Source: Marchantia polymorpha subsp. ruderalis | Taxonomy: Eukaryota > Streptophyta > Marchantiopsida > Marchantiales > Marchantiaceae | Direction of reading: 5' to 3' | Assembly (NCBI GenBank): GCA_037833965.1 | Contig: AP031357.1 | Span: 11,986,001 to 12,050,000 of the forward strand | DNA length: 64,000 bases | Shown here: one piece after another, positions 34,553 to 48,068 of the stretch | Layout: each line of letters begins with the position of its first letter | Numbering within the stretch: the first letter of the stretch is position 1 | Program-made: the position numbers and the translations under genes | The notes under the pieces: generated by a model | The model's database searches: none | What the model was told of the DNA's origin: nothing | Seen by the model: the letters and a program-made list of their open reading frames with translations, nothing else

Positions 34553-35770
34553 GACAATGATGAGCACAACCAAGTAACACTTGAGGAATGAAGATTGTCA
34601 AATCTCAACAGAAGAAGCAAGAATACGATAAGTCTATGTCAGCTTACAACAAGCAAAAGTAAGACAATGATGAGCACAACCAAGGAACACTTGAGGAATG
34701 AAGATTGTCAAATCTCAACAGAAGAAGCAAGAATACGATAAGTCCGTTTCAACTTACAATAAGCAAAAGTATGACAACGAAAAGTACAACCAAGTAACAC
34801 TTCAGTAATCGAATAAGTCAAAGCAATCCAAAATCAATGACAACGCTGAGCAGTCAAAGCAATCCAAAATCAATGACAACGCTGAGCAATCTATGTCAAC
34901 TTAAATCAAGCAAAAGTAGGACAATGAAGAGTAGTACGAAGTAACATTTGAGGAATCAAATAAGTCAAAGCAATTCAACATTAAGGACGTCGATGAGCAT
35001 TCTATATCAACTTACAACAAGCAAAAGTATGACAATGAAGAGGACCAAGAAAAAGTTGAAGAATCGAATAGGTCAAAGCAATCCAAAATCAATAACGACA
35101 ATTACCAGTTTGTGTCAACTTACAACAAGCAAAAGTAGGACAATGAAGAGTACAATAAATGAACACTTAAGTAATCAAATCAGTCAAAGCAATCCGAAAT
35201 CAATGAGGACGATGAGCAGTCTATGCCAGCTTACAACAAACAAAAGTAGAACAATTAAGAGGACGACCAAGGAACACTTGAGTAATCAAATCAGTCAAAG
35301 CAATCCAAAATCAATGAGGACGATGAGCAGTTTATGTCATCTTACAACAAGCAAAAGTATGACAATAAAGAGTATGATCAAAGAACACTTGAGGAATCAA
35401 ATAAATCAAAGCAATCCAAAATCAATGAGGACGATTAGCAGTCTATGTCACCTTACAACAAGCAAAAGTATGACAATGAAAACTACCACCAAGGAACACT
35501 TGAGGAATGAACAAGTCATAGCAATCCAAAATCAATGAGGACGATGGACAATCTATGTCAACTTACAATTAGCAAAAGTAGGACAATGAAGAGTACGATC
35601 AAGGAACATTTGAGAAATCAAATAAGTCAAAGCAATCCAAAATCAATAACGACATTGAGTAGTCTATGTCAGCTGTCAACAAGCAAAAGTAAGACAATGA
35701 AGAGTACGACCAAGCAACATATGAGGAATCGAATAAGTCAAAACAATCCAAAATCAATTGCGATTGAGCT
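34484..35770 (+). repeat. 111-bp (37-codon) tandem array grown from an HMGB C-terminus
   Basis: About 11-12 units follow the HMG box. The first two or three units repeat MKIVKSQ..KKQEYDKSMSA and YNKQK (34484, 34588, 34699). Later units carry EESNKSKQSKINEDDEQSMS, then TYNKQKYDNEEYDQGTL. The landmark TCAAAGCAATCC falls at 35184, 35295, 35406, 35516 (variant), 35628 and 35739, a period of 110-112 bp, so the codon frame is mostly kept from unit to unit. The encoded peptide resembles the last HMG helix plus the acidic Ser/Lys tail of plant HMGB proteins. Each unit now contains stops (often AAGTAGGAC in place of AAGTATGAC), so no long protein is made. Confidence 0.85.
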
Positions 35771-37850
35771 TCTTGTTGCCTTTGTTTTGCCGCTATTATT
35801 CTTCATTAGACCTCATTGAGTAAAGATTGTTCAAATTTAATCATAATATTTTTCTTGTTTTGTCTTGAATCTAAAGTATATTCACTTAACATTTACCTTT
35901 GTCATTCATAAAAGTAACGTGTCTTGATGAAAAATATCTATGTGCATCACGATTGGGACAATCTCTTGAAATGTGCACTGTTTGTTTATAGACATAACAT
36001 TGTAACTTGTTTGAAACCTTGTAACTTGTTTGAATCTCTTTCCGTGATGTGAAAAGTTTGAGGTTGAAAGAAATTGAACGCTCATCTGTGTCATTTGTGA
36101 CAACATAGCAACTTCCATTCTTGAAGCCGTGTTGGACGGATGAATTGTACTTATTGACGATGAAGCATTCAATGTATTATGATGAACATCTAAAATCTCT
36201 TTTTGTGCTCTAGTTTGAAGTAATTTAAGCAATAATCAGATCACAAAGTGTTTTATCGCCAATTGCTCAATTTTTGCAAAAATTGGATTTTCATCACTAT
36301 TTCCTTGGACGATTGGATTCCCAATTATCCAATCAAACAAACTTTGTACGTGTAATCTTCAAACTTCTCTAACAACTCTTGTTTAATTTGACTTAGCTCA
36401 CAAATATATACATACATGATGATGAAATATTAAATATTTGTATCAGTCAATTATCTGTAAAGCAATTTAAATTATTATTATTTACTTAAAAAAATACATT
36501 GAAATATATTATTATGTAAATTAAAAATATTATATAAATAATTATATTTAAATCATTCACTGTATATAATAGACATATGAGTGCATATACTTTAAAATGA
36601 TGTTATATAAAATTTTAAATGATTATTATTTATCGTTTTGAAACTATAAATTGGGATATGATCAAAACAATCTTCTTTTATAGATAACAATTCCAAGTCA
36701 TGATATAAATTTAGTTAAAAAAAATTAAAATATTTGCATATTTTCATGACCTCACAATGATATTGTTTCTTCTAGCAAGATGTCATGAACTTATAATTTG
36801 TAGGGTAAAATTTGAAACCAGTACTACTTAATAAATTTCATTTAAATAAAATTGAATTGATTTTTTTGTCATGAAGTCTAAAATCAAAAAAATTATTCAA
36901 AACATCAACAAATAATTACAATTGATTCATGAATATTTTTCCAATTTAATAATATTATATCACATTAGTTTGACTTGTTTAAAAATTTCTAAAAACATGA
37001 AATTTTATATTAAGATGAACAAAAATGACATAGTATGACATCTTATGTAATAAATATGCATATTCAAAAAATTTCATCAAAGTTTGTGATAAATTTTGAA
37101 AAATATCATGATTGACAAATACAGACATTTCAATGATTGAATTATCTTTGTTATGTTTGAATCAAATTAGAAAAGTATTTTATTTTTGAATAACAAAACA
37201 ATACATTTAAAAAAAATTTTATTTTATATTATGAATGTATGAGTGATTATGAATTTGACTTTGATACACATATTTATTTTTTTTGGATAAAAAAAAATTA
37301 TGCTTTTTTTATCAATCTTTTATTTTGATAAATCAAATACTTTTGTCATTTTTCTATCTTTTCTCAATCTATGATTTTTGATAATTACTCATGAAGCTAT
37401 ATGAAATGTATATAGTATATCTTACTCATGTTATTCATGACTTTAAATTGTTTTCAATTTTATCCTGAAGTGATAAATTGTCAGATGACGTGCTCATTCT
37501 CAACTTGTCTGTCATATTTCCTCTTCAATGGTTTAGCTTAACTCCATGTCCAGTCGCATATGCAATCTAATGTTTGTTTGTTCGTTTCTCCCTTTTACGC
37601 GTTCATTTTAGCATGTCCAATCACCGATGAAGTCTTCAATTTTCTGGTCTTTTTCCCCTATTATATTAAATATAAAAATATTTAAGCTATGAAACATTCA
37701 CAATTCGATTTATAAGAGTTTAAATCCACTTCGAATTCGAGATAACTCTATGAAACGAGACTCACAATCATGTGATTTTATCATTACATATATCTCTAGT
37801 CGACGCTGTGATAGTAGAAATTGATGCAGATCTTCACTCTGAAGTGGAAT
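35771..37850. other. AT-rich intergenic region
   Basis: The sequence is very AT-rich, particularly 36400-37450, with long A or T runs and no protein-like frame. It separates the HMGB-derived array from the GC-rich promoter region of the BLISTER homologue. Confidence 0.65.
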
Positions 37851-38319
37851 ACTGAAAGCATATGGAAATTTACTACCAAGGGATCAGGAAATGTCAAAAT
37901 AGCTGCATTCGTCGTAAAAATTGGAGCAGGGGAAAGTGGAAGTTCCGGGCCGAGGAACTAATTTCACGTAGGGCACGCAAGCTACTCAAAGGGAAAACAG
38001 GCCAAAAGAAGTTAAAGCGCTGGTGGAAACGCAGAGGGAGCCAATGGGGTGCACGCAATCATCACAAGTCGTACGACCCGTGAAGGCAAGAGGAAAACGC
38101 CACCGGCCAGATCACGGTGCGCGGCCGAAGCAAAGCGAACTAAAGCAGAGCGATGACGGAAAGGACAGGCCAGGCCCGCAAAGGACAAGCGTGCACGCGC
38201 TGAGAGTCGCGGCCGCGACTGGTGAGCGTCGGGGCGCAGGTAATGTCGGCGCAGGTCATGACGCGCCGAGAACGGCTGCGAAGAGTGAAGTGCTGTGCTG
38301 GCAGAGTGCGAGCAGACAG

Positions 38320-38385
38320 GCGGATTTAAAACCAGCCGACTGAGCCTTCTCTTCTTTCCTTCCTTCCTTTCTTTCTCTCTGCGTC
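38320..38385 (+). promoter_or_regulatory. Candidate core promoter of the BLISTER homologue
   Basis: A TATA-like TTTAAAA occurs at about 38326-38332. A long pyrimidine patch (CTTCTCTTCTTTCCTTCC onward, about 38346-38378) begins roughly 20 bp downstream, as in many plant promoters. The surrounding 37950-39350 is GC-rich against an AT-rich background. If transcription starts here the 5' leader would be about 850 bases, possibly with an intron. This is positional inference. Confidence 0.4.
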
Positions 38386-39215
38386 GAGCTCTGTTTTGTT
38401 TTGTTCTGTTCTGTTGTCGCCTCCCGTCGCCCTCGCCCTTCCTTCATTCGTGTTCTGCTAATTCTTCTTCCTGCTCTTCTTCTGCTGCGACCTCTGTCTC
38501 GGTTATTTATGTTTATGAGGTCTCGTGGCTCGGGCTGTCAAACCTGCAATCGTGTTGGGCTGAAATTCTGTCACCCGCATCGCGTCGTCCTCGTCGCTAC
38601 GGCGAGTGTGTCTTGAGAATTGAATGAGACGATGATGTCGTGTGTGCCCTCGTCTGTATCTCCTCGACCTTTTGCTTCAATCTCGCGATCGCGCTCCGCG
38701 GTGGTGGAGGTACAGAGGCGCATACAGTGGTTAGAATGTGGAAGGCGAGATCTCTCCGGGGACTACTGTAGTGTACTCGTTTGAGGGTGTGCAGTGTTTA
38801 TTGAGGAGCGGTGCTGGGAGTGGCGTGGCGTGGAGTGGAGTGGGGGAGGGACAGGGAAGCGGAGGGGTAGGGGCGAGACGTAAGTGAGAAGCGCAGAGAG
38901 CCAAGAATTTAGGGAAGACAGTATGGAGGATTTGATGAGGAGGTCGAGGAGGAGCAGAGTAACCTTGGAGCTAGGAAGGGGAAGCGAGGAACTCGAGCGG
39001 AGCTGCCCTAATTAATGGGAGTCTGTTGGTGTAGCGGGAGCCTTGCCCGGTCCAGGAGGATGGAGTTAGCTCTAGTCGATGTATATGTAATTCGCGAACG
39101 GGAATATGAGGGAGGAGTCGCACGTAGTAGACGCAGGTTGAAGGGACGAGCGGAACGAGAGAAATCCACAGGCCATGCATGCTGATTGCCGTCCCACTGC
39201 CGGGCCACGTACGGC

Positions 39216-42200
39216 ATGGCTGCCCCTGCACCCTCTCCTTATCGATCTTCGCCACCCTCCTCTATCCCTTCGAATGCAGGACCTTCATCTTCTTCATCCG
39301 CCCATCCTGCCTCCTCCAAAAAGCAGCAAGATGTAGCTGCTGGACGTCGTCGGGTATACCATTCTTTCTTTCTCTGTTCACTTGGTTTTTTTTTCTATAT
39401 ATATATATCGGGTAAATAATCTGCTCATCTGGTCTAACCGACTCGAGAATGTCTTTCGAATCTCTGACTCGTCACGAAGCAGACGAGTTTCGATGTTATG
39501 AAATCGACAAGTTCGCTTTTCATCAGATCCACTCGGTGCTGGCACACACGTCTGCCTGTTTTGTGGAGTGTGAAAGTCATCTGGATATGGGCATAATTCC
39601 GTCTCAGTTGACAACTGGCTAGCGATCTTGGAAATTCTTTTGAAAGCGGATCTCAGTATGTTACATCCCATTGCTGATGACGTTGAGAGATTATCTTAGC
39701 TGGTAGATTACTAGTATCTTTGCCTTCTTGGATGAATCGGTGTTGTCCTACGGAAGGATTACACACTCACGAAAGTGACTGCAATTTGAACTTGAAGCTG
39801 TTGCTATCAAATTGGTCTTTATAATACCTCCGTAGGCCTATAGTACGATCACAATCCTTGAGTGATGAAGGAGTGGAATTTCTGGCCTCAGGTCACCGTA
39901 CGTAAGTCTTTGTTCGAGGTCAAGCCACAGTAGAATTACCGGAAATTAGGACTTACTACAGTGCTGTGATCGAGGTCTCGTTCGGCCTGTCACCACTTCC
40001 TTGACCCTGATGACAGCTTCTTATGGCCGCCGCATATTTTTCTTTCAGTTTTGCCAGAAAATAACGAAATTGTATACTGAGACGGATTTTGTCCCGCGAA
40101 AAAACTTTGTACCTATCCCGGTGGTGCTACTTGATATGTACATGGTTCGTTGATCTGTCCTTCAGACAGTATCATATATAGTTTGTCTGTGTGTGTCAGC
40201 TGACACACAGAGACACACATCGAAGCCATACGAACATGTGTCATCGAACTGTGTCATAGACACAGTTCGAAAAGCGAAGCCATACGCAGCAATTAATAGG
40301 AACAAATATAATTAATTGCCAGAAATTGTTCTGGTAAGCATCGTCCAGGACTGGTTGTCAAAGGTCAAGGATTGAGTTGGACTGTTAGTAGTTGGTTGCA
40401 AGTAAATGCGTACCAATAGAATACAAACTTCAAACTCGAATGGAAACCATCTGCCGCGATGAAGGAATTTTAGCAGCTGGCAATTTTAGTCTCAGCATTG
40501 AATTGTTCGTTCCATTGTTCCATTCTCAAAACTGCTGGGTTTGGATTGAACGATAAATTTGCTCTAGAAACTTCTAAGAAACAATGAGCCATCTGAGAAA
40601 CTGGTCGGTAGTTTTTAAAGTATACTTGTAAACAGTCAATTAATCAATCAAAAGAGTAATTTTTTAAATCTCTGTGTACCTTGTACAACCTCAGGATTGA
40701 GTAAGTTACGCGTTGAAATTGTTGTTTCAAACCTAGATTGATCAAGTATTGGATGATCTCAAGCGAAGGGAAATGGAGTTAAGGTGTAGGAGGTCTCAAG
40801 CTTCACTTTATTTGGGTATACTAACTAGTTTTTCTCTGCTTTGTTTCAGTGGGAGGCGTTCAAGAATGAGAAAAAGGCTGGTAAACAACGGAAGACCCCC
40901 GCTGGACCCACCAATAATGAATCAAGTCCGAATGCCCCCGAGGATGAACAGCAGCGTGTAGCTGGCAGTGTTTCAGTCCCACCAAGCACATCGGCGGTTT
41001 CTAATGGACATGTCTCGAAAGACAACCATCAAGATGGAGCTGATACGAGCTCCCGAGAAGTCTTTACGACCGCAGAGGTGGCCAAGGTTCCAATGTTTGA
41101 CAGCCTGGAAAATTTACCGTCTTCAAATGCGGAAGCTCGACTTCGTGAGGCGGAACAAGATTTCGACTCGAAAGTACCTTCTAGTAACTATGATCTTGAT
41201 ACAATTAGAGGATCACATATACACGGAACTGATCAACCTAGTATTGGCTCAACAGGACGCCCTTTTGGAAGAACAGAAAGTGTTCCAAGCTTTCAGGCTT
41301 CAATGCCGACTTCCTCCGCCAATAATTACACATACAGCAGAAACGGGTTTGGAAAGCCAACAGCTCCACTTGGTGGTATTGGTCCATTAATTCTCCCTGC
41401 GTCTACACCTCCACTTGTACCTCAGCACCTTGAAGCCCCAATCTCCGTTGGTAATTTTGGCAAGGTAGATACTGCTCAAACTCCACCTCTTGTACGTCCT
41501 TCTCCTTTCACTCTCCCATTTCCTGCAAGTCAAGCATTCCAAAACAATCCGTTACCTGCAACCCAGAGACCGGGTGGAGGAAGTTTGGTGAAGTTAGACA
41601 ACAAGCTGTTTTCAAACACTGCACGTATAGAAGATCATCCTCCAAGCTCTATGGAGCCAGAGCAAGAATTGGTGTCTTCTGCAAGGCCCTCAGGGTTCCA
41701 AGCATCGGTGCCTGCAAGTGAATGGATGAGGCCTGACAGGCAGACTGGTGAGCTTGAAATCATCTTGAGTGGATATTTGACTTCAATGCGGCATTGTGTA
41801 GAGTGAGTCAACTGTCCCTTATAGCTCATTAAGTTCAAAAACTCTCTTCTAAGTCTGATGACTGTTTCTCGTCATGGTTTGTGTCGCAGATGGAAATGCA
41901 TCAAATGCAGGTATTACTGCTATTTTTCCTAGGAATAATGAAAGTTGGAGGATGCCCGAGTCGGAAACAGAAAAAGTACCAATTTCAGCTGTGAATAGGT
42001 GGTTTAGCACAGTACCTCCTCCCATTAGTACTTCTAGTAATTTTGTTCCGGTGCCTCTTCCCCACTCTGATGCACCAGACCCCAAGTACCTGCCATTTCA
42101 TATCCCTCCCAAGTCATATCCTTCTCCTACATATTCTGTCCCTCGTAAATCAGAACCTTCTCTGCCACCTTCTCTACTGAGTATGAACGATTCTTCAGAT

Positions 42201-45200
42201 ACCAGAACCTCTTCAAACGCGTCAATCCAACCACCGCTTTTTAGTACCAGTGGTTTTGACAGTGCACCTGTTCTATCCGATGAATTATCTGCCTCTTCTT
42301 TTATAAAAAATGGTATCGTGGAGCCTAAAACCAGCCCTTATAGGCCCAACTCAAGATCAACTGCTGCTCTAGAATCTCCAACCCAAACTAAGAAAGTGGC
42401 GGAGCCTGTGGATCAGAACTGGCAACTACCTCCAACAAAATCTGCAGTAGATGACTTTTCTATGCTGGAACAGGTATTTTCCTGGAACTCAAAGATTATG
42501 ATGCAGTTTGAATTAGCAGATTGGGTCAATACATATGTTGATAGGTCAGGTCGCAATTTTCGGTCTCATCCCAACAAACAATTTGATTATTAGCGGATGT
42601 CATTTGAATGCAGCACATTGAGGATTTGACTCAAGAAAAGTTCTCATTGCAACGGGGTCTTGATGCTGCCAGAGCTCTAGCGGACACGTTAGTACAGGAG
42701 AATTCCGCTCTTGCTGAAGATTATAACAAGCAGGTACTACGTCTATGCTCTTCTTGTGTACACTTCAAGAGTCAGAAACTTGATGCATCAGCCACTGAGT
42801 ATGAATGTGTGTAGCGTGAGAACTCTTGGGTCGCAGCAAGGTACATGCTCTCCTCAAATTATCACTGACTAGTGTTCACGTTTCGTATAATTGCCGCCGT
42901 GAAGCAGGTAACCAGGCGTCAGCTAGTGAAAAAGTAATATACCTGGTTGCGTTGTTTATAAACATTGACTGCAGTGTCTACAGAAATTCCTATGTCGAAT
43001 TGTGTCTGTCGCGTTTGAATGAATATCAATTTTGCAGGGAGCGTTGGTGAACGAGCTGAAAGATGAGACTGAGAGACAGAATGGAGAGATGCGTGCCCAA
43101 GCTGTACGTTCCTTGTGTCTTCTACCCGTTCTTCCTGTAATTTAGATCTTATAAAACCATCTCTTCGTCTGAGTGTACCCTACAATGGAGAGAACCGTAC
43201 GTCATGATTTCTGCTACAGGTCGATGTCACCTTGTGCATATTGACGGGAGCACCTTTCGACGATGTGCATTGATTAGCTCAATGATGACGTGTTATCTTG
43301 AGATATCCTGAGAGTAGAAGCCTTCAAGAGATGTCAGTGAGACCAGTTCATATGTGAGAGATATATGCCCCGTCTGTAGTATGTCATAAACCTGTCGCAT
43401 TGACAGCGAATACTCGACTCTTCAAAGCATGTGAGTGATGAGCCTCATGTGCAAATAATGTTCAATGTCTCCACCTCGATGACCTGGTATATTTACAAGT
43501 CCGCACATCTGCAAATTTTAATTTTCGACAGTCTTCTTTGTACGAAGTTCTTTGTATTCTGAATTTCCTCGTCAGCCGTTGCTGTATTATGTTCTATGTT
43601 TATGATTCGTAAAATGGCCGGTCCTTACCTTCAATGCAGGTGGTGGTAAAGAATCTGAAATCTGAAAGGGATAAAGCAATTCAAGAAAGCAAAGCAGCTG
43701 TTGGACGAGCTCAAGCCCTTGCTGCCGAGGTTATTGCCCTTGAAGAGAAGGTATATTTCTTTGAGTGAGGATTGTTATGTTCTCCATCGCCTGTGCCATT
43801 TATGCTCAAGTTGAAAACACTCTGCGGTGATAGGTTTTGAAACTTGGCACTCCCTTTACCTTTGCGAGGTGTATGCTGGTTCACTAGCTCCACATCCTTT
43901 GCCTGATGAGGGAGAGCTATTCCCAAAAGAATAATTGAACATGCCGAGCCGCAAATTCAGATAGTCTTTTAGACGGAAAGTAAAGCATGGTTGCCGCTAA
44001 TTTGAAACTACTCGATTTGCACAGTACAGGTTGAACCCTCGTCAATTAGAAATGATACGCTTTAGAATGCGTTGGCAGTGATGAGGATTAAGTTGTCCAT
44101 CTTTTAGAGTTTTTCCTTGCACATGTTGAAGTAGAGCTCAGTTTCTTGCAGGTTCTTAGATCTCGTTCTCAAGAACTGAAGCTGCACCGGGAGATGGAGT
44201 CTCTATCTGCTGATACCGAGTCTCAAAAGTATTGTTTACAACCTTTTGTTTGTAATTAATTTTTAAGCACATTTCGTGTCATTCATAAGAGTTATACATG
44301 ATTCTCACATGAATTTCTAGATGTTCAGATTCGTTTACATTATATGTTAGCTTCCATATGACCAACATCGGCTTCTTGTTACAATGTTTTGGTACCAGAA
44401 CAGCGCTGGTCAACAAAACTGTGTGTGGTGCTAGAATGGTTAGAATGACTTTTGTACAATACGGGTACTTCAAGTTGATGAAATATCTACCATCCTTGCA
44501 GACGACAGATTACGTCTCTAGAGAAGGATCGAGCGAATTTGCGATCTCTTGTGGAAGCTCTACAAGAAGGTACAGTCCAAATTATGTGCTCAAACTACGA
44601 TTGTGCTGAAAAGGCTGACTGGTTTCTACCTGCAAAGTATTATATATACTCCATTTGGGCGACATTGAGTTGTCCATTTCGGGGAACTACGATGCAGAAC
44701 TGTGTCTTTGCTCTGCTGCCCTTTCTAGATTATGCCCCTTGACTTTCCTTCCTAGTTTTGGTTCTCATCGCAGCCTTTAGAATAATGTTCAAAGTTCTTT
44801 CTTTCATGATTCAACCTCTGTATGTGCTCCACCAATGTTTGTGCTGCGCTTGTTCGTCGCCAGAAAAATCTCTTCTTCAAGCACGTCTTCGGAAAGCTGT
44901 TAATGTTGAGGATGGACGACTTGCCACTAGTGATGTTCCTTTACCATCAGCAGCAAGTGCCATCAGAAAATCGGATGTTTCTACTTCCACGGAAGATTTG
45001 GGTACGTTGTGAACCCTCGGAAATGGATACACTGATCTAGTTTTCGGAAAATAAAATCAAATTTGGCCTCATCTTGGTTTTGACATGGCATTTAATGGAG
45101 AAATAATTCCAATAAAGTCGTAAAGTTTAGAGCTGGTTTGGTCTTCCGAAAGATTCTTCTTTAACTGCAGGGTTGAAGATTACACGTGCTGTTGACAGTG

Positions 45201-46730
45201 ACCTTCATTCTAGCGAATGATTCTCCGTAGAGAAGTAGAGTTGAAGAGAAGTAACTTCCTCGGCCGAAAAATCCATTGAAGCTTGGACGATTGCATATTT
45301 ATCTGTATAGAGGTGCGCCAGAGCACCTACGCTGACATCGGTTGCCAAAGACAACTTGCTTTAAACACAGCTGGTGAACTAATTCGGAATCAGAATGGCA
45401 GACACCTAACGTTTTCTAATTCACGCCTTTACGGCTTCTCCTTATGTTATTGAAAGATGGCTGGATGAAGATTTCAAGTCAGGTCCTTCTATCCATAATA
45501 TCGAATAAACTACTTCCTTCTAATTGTCTGGATATGCTGTCTGAAACGTGCAGAGTTGGAAGCCTTTTTGACCGCGGGTACCGCAGTGTTACTTCCCTCG
45601 TCACAACTTTCCCTCGAGAATTCTCAACCAGCTGGATTTCCGTCTTTGGATCAACAGCATGGACAACCTGCTATCATGCCTTCAGTTCAGATAACACCAC
45701 TTTTGTCTCCTTCCCATGTGGGTCAAAGCTCAGAATCGTCCTCGACGCATATAACAGCCAGGGCGTCCCTTATCCAGTCTTCTACAGGTCCAACGGGCGC
45801 CAGTCTCGGTGGACGTAGTCTTCATTTGGGCTCGGGATCTGCGAGTATTCCTCACGATCAAGTAGTGATTGTTGAGAATATCAACAATCTAATTTCGGAG
45901 GTAAATATCAATTTGCTTTCTTCTTACATGAGATCTAACTTTGTGAAGCACTTTGCCGAAAATAAGTTTGTTTTAGTGTTTCGAGCGTATCACCTGAACT
46001 GGATTATATATCGTGTTTCCTCTGGTCTGTGCAAATCAGTTGGCAGAAGAGAAGGAGGCTCTTTTGAAAGCTCTAAGAGCTTCTGAGTCCGTGGGAGCTT
46101 CTGAGTTGAGGGTAATACACTTCCTGACATCGAAAAGTATATTGAGTTTCTTCAGTTTCAAGATTGAACACGCATACCAATCCTTCATGGTCAAAACTTT
46201 GTTGTGTTTTAGTTTTGAGAAGTATCTGAGTGATGAATCTATTTCAAGTTCCTCTGCTCTTATTATTAATTTCTCATATTTTTAGCGCTAATACTGACAA
46301 AGTTTTTGGTTTGTAACAGGCCTTGAATGCAGAACTGTCTCAGAAGTTGGAAGTGCAAACACAGCGTTTAGAGCTGGCAGTAGCACAAAGCATGGCACAC
46401 GGTTCTACTCCAACAATAGAAAATGCATATGAAACGTCTCGATTGGGACCTGTGTACGTCGATGAAGGAGATGAGGTATGCTTAGTACATGTATATGCTC
46501 TTCATCTCTTTTCCCGGTTCCCGCGAGAGGTTGGAGAATATGCATTTTTCAGTTGGAATTTTCGAAGTATGTGAGTACAACACTTTCTTAGCAAAGACGT
46601 GGGGATGTGCTACAGTGAGAAGCATTATTCATATAACTCTACGGTCATGCGTGCGCAGGTGGTGGATAGAGTACTTGGATGGATTATGCAGTTGTTTCCC
46701 AGTGGTTCATCGAGGCGTAAGCGTCTGTGA
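39216..46730 (+). CDS. BLI: BLISTER-like coiled-coil protein, 13 exons, 948 residues
   Basis: Exons joined at GT-AG sites: 39216-39353, 40850-41747, 41890-42473, 42614-42733, 43038-43103, 43640-43750, 44152-44228, 44502-44569, 44864-45001, 45554-45900, 46040-46111, 46320-46475, 46659-46730. They total 2,847 nt in one open frame ending at TGA. The N-terminus carries the signature DVAAGRRR joined to WEAFKNEKKAGKQ across the 1.5-kb first intron, matching the GKRRLEEFRKKKAA start of Arabidopsis BLISTER as I remember it. A long Ser/Pro-rich disordered stretch follows (exons 2-3). The C-terminal half is coiled coil: HIEDLTQEKFSLQRGLDAAR, AAEVIALEEKVLRSRSQELK, QITSLEKDRANLRSLVEALQ, LEVQTQRLELAVAQSM. 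It ends VVDRVLGWIMQLFPSGSSRR. In Arabidopsis, BLISTER binds the Polycomb protein CURLY LEAF and also affects stress responses. This copy is longer than the Arabidopsis protein (about 714 residues, from memory), mainly in the disordered part. Confidence 0.93.
40190..40269. repeat. Two palindromes in the first intron of the BLISTER homologue
   Basis: TGTGTGTCAGCTGACACACA near 40190-40209 is a perfect 20-bp palindrome. CGAACTGTGTC at 40245-40255 and GACACAGTTCG at 40259-40269 form a perfect 11-bp inverted repeat around a 3-base loop. A direct repeat CGAAGCCATACG flanks the second one (about 40221 and 40276). They lie deep inside the intron, away from splice sites. Confidence 0.85.
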
Positions 46731-47038
46731 GAAGGAAATGTTTACGACTGTTCAAGTAAACTCATGTCTTTTTTAGAACTCGAAGTGTGGTGAATTACAC
46801 ATGATGATTGAAATTTGTTAGAGTTGTCAGTCAGGTGAAGTAGCTCTGGCTGGAGCAACCTCCTTGAGGCAACCTCGTGTAATATGTTAGATTTAAAAAT
46901 TAAGGTTCACCGCCTAAAATTCTTTGAACCAGAGTCACGCCCAAAAGTTGTCCCCCATCTACAACATTTCTTTTTATCCAAAAGCCGGACTGTACCTGTT
47001 AACCCTCTTTCAAGTGCAGCCTTTTTGAATTCGTGATG

Positions 47039-47044
47039 AATAAA
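47039..47044 (+). terminator. Candidate polyadenylation signal of the BLISTER homologue
   Basis: AATAAA lies about 310 bases after the stop codon at 46730 and is followed by a T-rich stretch. It is the canonical hexamer in a reasonable position, but plant signals are degenerate and other sites are possible. Confidence 0.4.
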
Positions 47045-48068
47045 TATTTAGTTTTTATTGTTATTGGTCACTAACCACCAACCTTCGTCTTGAAGATGAC
47101 ACTGGCTCTGGAGCTTTAGGCTGCGTCAGCTTTAATGTGGATAAAGCTTGAAATATTCTGGAATCTCATCGTGGTGAAATGTTTGATTGTGTACGTGAAA
47201 CGTTCGATTGTGAGACAAAGTCGACCTATAGAAATATTCGTGCTCTGCCTCTGATTAATCTTCAGTGGTTCTTTCTTCAGTTGGTTCAGTCATAAGAATT
47301 CGAGCTGATACTGATGCTGTATGTTTGTGTTCCCTCCAACCATGTCGTGGATTTCATGTAATCAGTGGAAAGTGAAGAATGGAAAGATTTGAGCACCATT
47401 ATCGTGTGACTGGAACTCACATTAAGATGCTGATTTGAGGGAAGGCAGCGGTAGAGAATCAGCAGTCACATAGAGATAAATGCAAAGACCAGCATTCCGT
47501 TTAAGCGTCTATATTGAATTGAAGTGGACGATCCTATCGAAGACTTCTAGAAGGGAGTGTCCAGGTGCAAACAGTCACCACGACTTTTAGAATACATGAA
47601 CTTGCAGAGCTATGGTTTTGGATGGAAAGGGAAAACCTTGCACTCACGTCTGGACATTTGAAATGTACAACGAGCAAGACACTATTCGGTACATCGCATG
47701 GTTCGGACCTAGTCACTTCGAATGAACGACTAACACTTCGCTTCCTAGACTCCACGCATTTGGCGATAGGTGTTGTAGACTCTTTCCGGCGCAAGACAGC
47801 GATGGAACTAACGAATGTTCCCACACCGAAATGGTTTGAAGCGCAGCGAAGGCTCAAGGTATCCACAATCAGAGCAGTGCTTGACCGCGTGCATCCTCCT
47901 CAAGGTTTGCACATTTGAAGGCTAAAGAAAACCGCGAGTTATGGAATTGATAAAATCATACGGGCCCACGTGGATAGCAAAAACCCAAAGTAATGTTATA
48001 ACAAGCCGCACAAGGAAATGTTTTTGCTATACACCCTCTCATACCAAGAAGCTGATGTCATGTGTATG

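Noticed and set aside
37862..38343. Basic open frames upstream of the BLISTER homologue
   Set aside because: Composition follows the GC-rich promoter region; no family motif and no continuity between frames.
39216..39419. Reading the first BLISTER exon through to 39419
   Set aside because: The continuation runs into a T-rich and TA-rich intron sequence; the donor at 39354 joins the conserved GRRR to WEAF in frame.
47534..47918. Overlapping frames of over 100 residues on both strands
   Set aside because: Both strands open over the same bases and neither resembles a known protein.
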